Assembly (NCBI GenBank): GCA_004123355.1
Contig: SCHM01000001.1
Coordinates: 8,690,193 to 8,754,192 of the forward strand
Source: Amphirosellinia nigrospora
Taxonomy: Eukaryota; Ascomycota; Sordariomycetes; Xylariales; Xylariaceae
Direction of reading: 5' to 3'
DNA: 64,000 nucleotides
In this document: positions 59,801 through 64,000 of the stretch, piece by piece
Position numbering within the stretch: position 1 is the first letter of the stretch
Layout of the letters: every line of letters begins with the position of its first letter
Notes under the pieces: generated by a model
The model's input: only the letters and a program-made list of their open reading frames with translations
What the model was told of the DNA's origin: nothing
The model's database searches: none
Program-made: the position numbers and the translations under genes

Positions 59801-60088
59801 CGCGGGATGGACGGCCTTCGAATCAATACAAGTGTCCCTATCAATCGACCTGGAAGCGCCGAACTAAGTGCAGGCACCAGTGTTTCGGGAAGTGAATGGG
59901 GTAGTGAGGTTGGAGAAAGCGAGCGTGGGGTCATCAAGGAGGTCTGGAGTGGCGAGTTAAGCAGCGTCATCGGATTACAGAAACGCGGCTTGCGAGGTTT
60001 GATGGAGGGAAGGCGTATGCGAGCAACAGTAGACCGTGAACGTGATGGGGACGAGGCGAGAGGCAAATGGGATCTCGTGTCGGCCTAG
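56871..60088 (+). CDS. Kelch-repeat and BTB protein, Ral2-like
   Basis: Large protein resembling S. pombe Ral2, a Kelch protein needed for Ras1 activation and cell shape. The first 260 residues are Ser/Pro-rich and disordered. Kelch blades follow: GATTTILGDKLYVFGGR, SDLYELDLIRRHWTKVETTG, PPRYFHSMCALGDTKMVCYGG, SDIYIYDVSTKKWTYVPSQ, GRYAHCACIM and MIIVGGQDGAN. Then comes VCMVELEAFGFYDNP, a Ral2-type signature, and a BTB-like C-terminal part (YLTVQALLHFLYTSSLP, LLQIARPYKVDGLLEAVVGRL). One G added near 58410 and one near 58495, plus a 61-nt intron at 59672-59732 (GTAGGT...CACAG), give exactly 1053 codons (1052 residues). The start at MMNTFLNHL is the first in-frame ATG; MGETGRRGS at 56952 is an alternative. 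Confidence 0.82.
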
Positions 60089-60720
60089 GAATTGCTGGCT
60101 CTTAGGAGGAGATCCAATTTTGGGCTTGGCTATGGGCTGGTGAAGAACATGATTTCCCCCTGGATGCTCTAATACATCTCATCAAGGGTTTTCCGACAGC
60201 AAGGTGGGATGACCGTTATCATGAGTCACGACCTCATATTTTAGATTTTGATAAGGGAATGGCACAATAGGAACGGTGGGACTATTCTGGTTTCTTTCGG
60301 AGTATGGAGGTTTGTATCTACGATATCACAATGACAGCCTGGTACCTCGATTCTCCCGTTCATTTGTGCCTTGGAAGATTAGCCATACTTGATATTATTA
60401 AACAAGTGACGCAGTTGTTGAATTGATGTGCTAAGTTGAGATATTGATGTGAAGATTGGGGTTGCGATGTAATACTTGATCGCCTTGTGGGCTAAGTCAC
60501 TAATGCCACCTGATAAGATAACCGCCCTACTGAGGCACGACAATCCTATCCAAACTCTACCAAAAACCTAGACTTACTTGCACCCAAGAGATAACGTAGT
60601 GAGTGTTATTCCGACCGACCTCATCCGTTGGGACCTCATGTATTGCTTGGACGATACATGATAAAGCGCAACAAAGGACTATTGTTGCGCCCACCTACAT
60701 CATGCATTGTTTTATCAGTC
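60089..60720. other. Intergenic
   Basis: About 630 bp between two plus-strand genes. No gene or clear element. Confidence 0.5.
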
Positions 60721-61946
60721 ATGCTTCCGCGACCCTGTTTGAGCTTCACGCTCCCCAGTATCCACGCCGATACTAAGCTCGATTGTCGTGTCTATCATCC
60801 GCTGTGTTTGCGTGATCCTCCACATTCTAATACGTCATGGTCGGGACATGCGGCCGTTGTCGCCCACCCGTATGCGCCACTAGGAGGCTGCTTTGATGAT
60901 CCCATAGTCGATGTCGCTGCCGGCACGCTTCTGCAACTCGGAGTTCTCGTCGCTACATTCAATTTCAGGTCCGTATAGCACATCTCGTAGTACGTGCATC
61001 GTTAACATGTGCGCGAGAGGAATAGAGGCGCCGGATCGTCAGATGGCCGCACTTCCTGGACGTCTAAACCCGAGCAGGCGGACTACATCTCCGTTGTCGG
61101 CTTCCTGGCCTATTATGTTCACCACCTAGATCCTCTACGCTTCGCTCAGCTCGCGGACGGAGGGCAGCTGCCCATCATGCTCATGGCCGGCTATTCTTAT
61201 GGAGCCATGGTCACGACCCGCCTACCACCGCTCGATGCCATCCTGGCATATTTCGCGACACCCGCGATACATACCGCTGAAGCCGACATTCGGCTGCGGG
61301 CACAACACCTCGCCGAGACATATTTAGATTCCCAAGCTGCTGGTCCTACGTCTCCACGAAAGTCCCTGGGTGTGCGCGTTGGAGGAGACGAAGATGTTTC
61401 TCACAGGAGCCATGAGGTGTCCGAATTCCACCGCGAAGAACGGATTCGAGAGAGCGTCCGAAATTTACTCTCGCGCGCAAAGCTGGTACACCGGAAATCC
61501 CCTAGCTGGTTATCCGGAAGCGAACCTAGTGACAAAATGGATCACTGCTTAGAGAATGTCGAGGGTAATGTCGCGTTTAAGAGCGCCTATCTTGCCATCT
61601 CACCGCCTGTCGGCTTCGTCACTAGATTGGCTACGATGTCTTTCTCCGGTCACTCCTCGTCTTCTGCTACGGGGATGTGTTGTTCACCTCGAATCCGACG
61701 CTTGTTATCTACGGCGATCAGGATGGGTTTATCAGTTATAAGAAGATCCGCGAGTGGACGAGGCACCTTGCGGAAGCTGGGGCGTCGCAATTTCGCTATG
61801 TGGAAGTTGCGGGTGCAGGTCATTTTTGGGTTGAAGGTGATGTGGTTTACAAATGTGAGTTTTCGCTGTTCTCTCCGGACATATTTACGCTCTTCCGTAC
61901 ATATCTCTTCTAGTATGGAGAAATGATAGCACCGCTTCTGACTTGA
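60721..61946 (+). CDS. Alpha/beta-hydrolase (fungal, uncharacterised)
   Basis: Starts MLPRPCLSFTLPSIHADTKL, a common start for this fungal group. First strands: LDCRVYHP and AAVVAHPYAPLGG, then LLQLGVLVATFNFR, joined by an intron (about 60969-61024) to GAGSSDGRTSW. The nucleophile elbow is GYSYG in MLMAGYSYGAMVTTRLPP. A long charged insert (61290-61500) precedes LAISPPVGFVTRLATMSF. A frame break near 61645 (one base) leads to YGDVLFTSNPTLVIYGDQDGF with the acid Asp, and then VEVAGAGHFWVEGDVVYK with the His. After a GTGAGT intron the most likely end is YGEMIAPLLT at 61946. A second acceptor near 61960 would give a different tail. Role unknown; dienelactone-hydrolase-like or lipase-like. Confidence 0.78.
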
Positions 61947-63319
61947 CATGGGATAGTGAGAGACGCTATAGGCACATTCGCAACGGGGCTCATCCACCGG
62001 GACGGAACCTCTGGTCCGTCACTATAAATGACAAGATTTCCTCTAATCTCGAAGAACGAGCAGTAAGTTTGGGCTTAGATTGCGATCACCGCGTCTGGTC
62101 CCTGTGTATCCTCGAGCCTTCAACTTTATGAAGGCACTGAGCATGGCTGGCTCATTTACGATCTTTAGATCTTGATCACATCATATTGATGCAAATCAGT
62201 CTTAGATTTCTTCAGCGATGATGGTTTGTCTAACATTTACGTCGAGGGAGACACAATTTAAGACATAAACTGGGATAGTGAGCCGAGTGGGCTTAGTCTG
62301 ACCGCCTCTCACCTCTACACTAGGTAGGTAGTTTAATTTAATTGCGTCTCATGGTATGACAAATAGCGTCAGCGGCTTATGAGGTCTCTGAGTCGCAGAA
62401 GCCAACTATTGAGCAGCGGTTTACCATCGTCGTATGACTTTGGTTGTTAGCAAGGTTGAATTCGACCTGCACACCCTTACAATATGACCCAAATCCTAGT
62501 GTACATGTTATGTCCAAGATGAGGGTTGGGTGCCTACTTAATCGGATGGTGAACAAAAGTTTGCTGAGTGATACCCTTGTACATGCACGTGTCATTTCCC
62601 CCAGCATCTGACCCCGCCCCGCTATATGTGCTCCCATCTCTTACCTCTTTTGGCATCGTCTCTAACTCATTAGCTGAAAATGACCCTTAACTTCACATGT
62701 CTCGGGCAGAATCCGCAGAATCCCTGGTTCCAGGTGTCCCTTTGCAGCACACACCCCCACAGCCCGGCAGTCTGGACAGCGGTCTGGAGTACATCCCGCG
62801 ATATGCGCTAATGCTGACCGTAAACTATACATAGTACGTAGATCTAGTCGTAGTAGAAGAATATTGCTTTCTGCTATTCCCTGGTGTAGTCAACATTCTG
62901 ACGCAAGTCAACCGTCTTTGTCTTGTCTTCAATCTCTATCTCCGTCTGTTAGTATCGATTCATTGTCGGACCAACTGGAAGCCTTGGACGGTGTTCCGTG
63001 ACTGCCTAACTCGATTCGTTCATTTGTTCCTGTGGCTGGCGTTCGTTACGTCATTCTCTAGGTGTCCTTATTCTGTCTTCCTACCTGTGCTCGTTGTCTA
63101 TCACGGTCGCGAATACATCGTGAACTACATCGTCAAACGCTATTACTAAAACGACATATAATCCTACGTTGCGCGCCGCATCACTATTGCCTGTCCTACG
63201 CCTCCTTTCCTCTATGGCACTGTCTGCCGTGCACTGTCGTCGTCGTCTACTGCCGCCCACGGCTCACAACAAAACGAGAACTTGCCCTCTCTTTCACTCT
63301 TCCGCGGCATAGAAACGAC
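61947..63319. other. Intergenic, lipase gene promoter and leader
   Basis: 1.4 kb. 62140-62640 has no gene. 62700-63319 is CT-rich with repeated Cys/Arg/Leu frames of no value, and is likely promoter and 5' leader of the lipase gene. Confidence 0.5.
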
Positions 63320-64000
63320 ATGACCTTTATCAACATTTCCCATCTTATCCGCCAACCCGCGTCGCTCCGTCCGAAGCCAAAGGCCCTAAACATCAGATAA
63401 AACCATCCATTGCCGCTGCAAACTCGCGTTCCTCACCTTCGGTCACCACATCCGTGTCGAGGGCTGTCGATACTCTTTTATACCTCAAAGATGGCCTGAG
63501 TCACCGCGAGCGCGAGGACAGGAGGTCTCGCGATGAACGCCGCCAAGTTCTACTCGCCCGGATGCAGGGGGCCGAGTCTTGTAGCCAATGGGACGCTGCG
63601 GCCCAAGAGCTTGACGTTCTCGAGGGCAACGAAGAGTGGAAGGCCGATATATCGATCGGCGACTATAACCCGGAAATCCTCGCCGCACGTCTGAAAGCCC
63701 TCGACGAAGCCCGCACAGCTGGAGATACGCGAGCCATGATGCATCTCGTCAGGACTGCTCTGTCACGCGATCTTGGTGGCATGGGAAATATTGACCTTTA
63801 TCGTCACTCTCATCGTGGCACCAAGAAGCTGATTGAGCGCTACGTCGATTCCGCCCTACAAACAATAAATACCCTCGTCGAGCGTAGTACTCCTTACCCA
63901 CATAGTCACGATAGCCATTTCGGACCTCGGGATCTACTGGACGCTATGCTATACGCTCGCCAGAGCTTTGGCCGAAGTGCCCTTCTGTTAAGCGGTGGTG
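63320..64000 (+). CDS. Patatin-type triacylglycerol lipase (Tgl3/4/5-like), 3' truncated
   Basis: Lipid-droplet lipase of the yeast Tgl3/4/5 group. The start at 63320 (MTFINISHLIRQPASLRPKP) is in a different frame from the body; one C added to CCC at 63384-63386 joins it as PKAPKHQIKPSIAAANSRSS. The body reads DTLLYLKDGLSHREREDRRS, then ARMQGAESCSQWDAAAQELD, LDVLEGNEEWKADISIGDY, SRDLGGMGNIDLYRHSHRGT and LIERYVDSALQTINTL. The last codons give DAMLYARQSFGRSALLLSGG, the Gly-rich oxyanion loop that opens the patatin domain. The window ends just before the GxSxG nucleophile, so catalytic residues are not visible. Confidence 0.85.

Overview
This is a 64 kb piece of nuclear DNA from a filamentous ascomycete (Pezizomycotina, most likely Sordariomycetes; a Xylariales-like fungus is only a guess). 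The evidence is short GT-AG introns of about 55-190 nt that break nearly every gene, plus fungus-specific families: a HET-domain protein, an Egh16/GAS1-like secreted protein, a LaeA-like methyltransferase, SWR1-complex Swc3, a Kelch-BTB Ral2-like protein and a fungal Sip1/raffinose-synthase-type GH36 enzyme. I saw no bacterial operons, CRISPR arrays, tRNA or rRNA genes, or intact transposons.

Layout. 0.3-11.3 kb: GH36 alpha-galactosidase (+), membrane-anchored serine hydrolase (-), secreted tyrosinase (-) and the RNA cytidine acetyltransferase KRE33/NAT10 (-, eight exons, fully intact). 12.4-17.4 kb: a small protein with six Cys-Pro motifs (+), a short-chain dehydrogenase (+) and a HET-domain protein (-). 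17.4-19.7 kb holds no recognisable gene. 19.7-30.3 kb: a 964-residue ZZ-finger/EF-hand protein (+), a zinc-type enoyl reductase/alcohol dehydrogenase (+), a cytochrome P450 (-) and a LaeA-like methyltransferase (+); the last three could be a small accessory oxidation group. 32-40 kb: Egh16-like protein (+), an orphan (-), a TMEM205-like membrane protein (-) and a decayed-looking polytopic membrane protein (-). 41.7-54.7 kb: alpha/beta hydrolase (+), SWC3 (-), ABHD12-like hydrolase (+), N-myristoyltransferase (+), a tiny Cys-rich protein (+) and a 1-Cys peroxiredoxin (+). 56.9-64 kb: Kelch-BTB protein (+), alpha/beta hydrolase (+) and the start of a patatin-type triacylglycerol lipase (+, cut by the window edge).

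One property of the whole window governs how it must be read. Many conserved genes have their reading frame broken by loss of single bases, mostly in G or C runs. Where I rebuilt exons, restoring the missing bases gives exact multiples of three: +7 in the peroxiredoxin, +2 in the dehydrogenase, the reductase and the Kelch gene, +1 in the HET gene and the Cys-Pro gene. Essential NMT1 is also hit. KRE33 (3186 nt), the ZZ/EF-hand gene (2895 nt) and the Egh16-like gene (981 nt) are clean. I read this as consensus-sequence error in G/C homopolymers, not as mass pseudogenisation. Gene spans given here are therefore outer limits joined across frames.

The most interesting biological candidate is the 150-residue Cys-Pro protein: an internally duplicated protein with six CP-V/I motifs of heme-regulatory type and no recognised domain.
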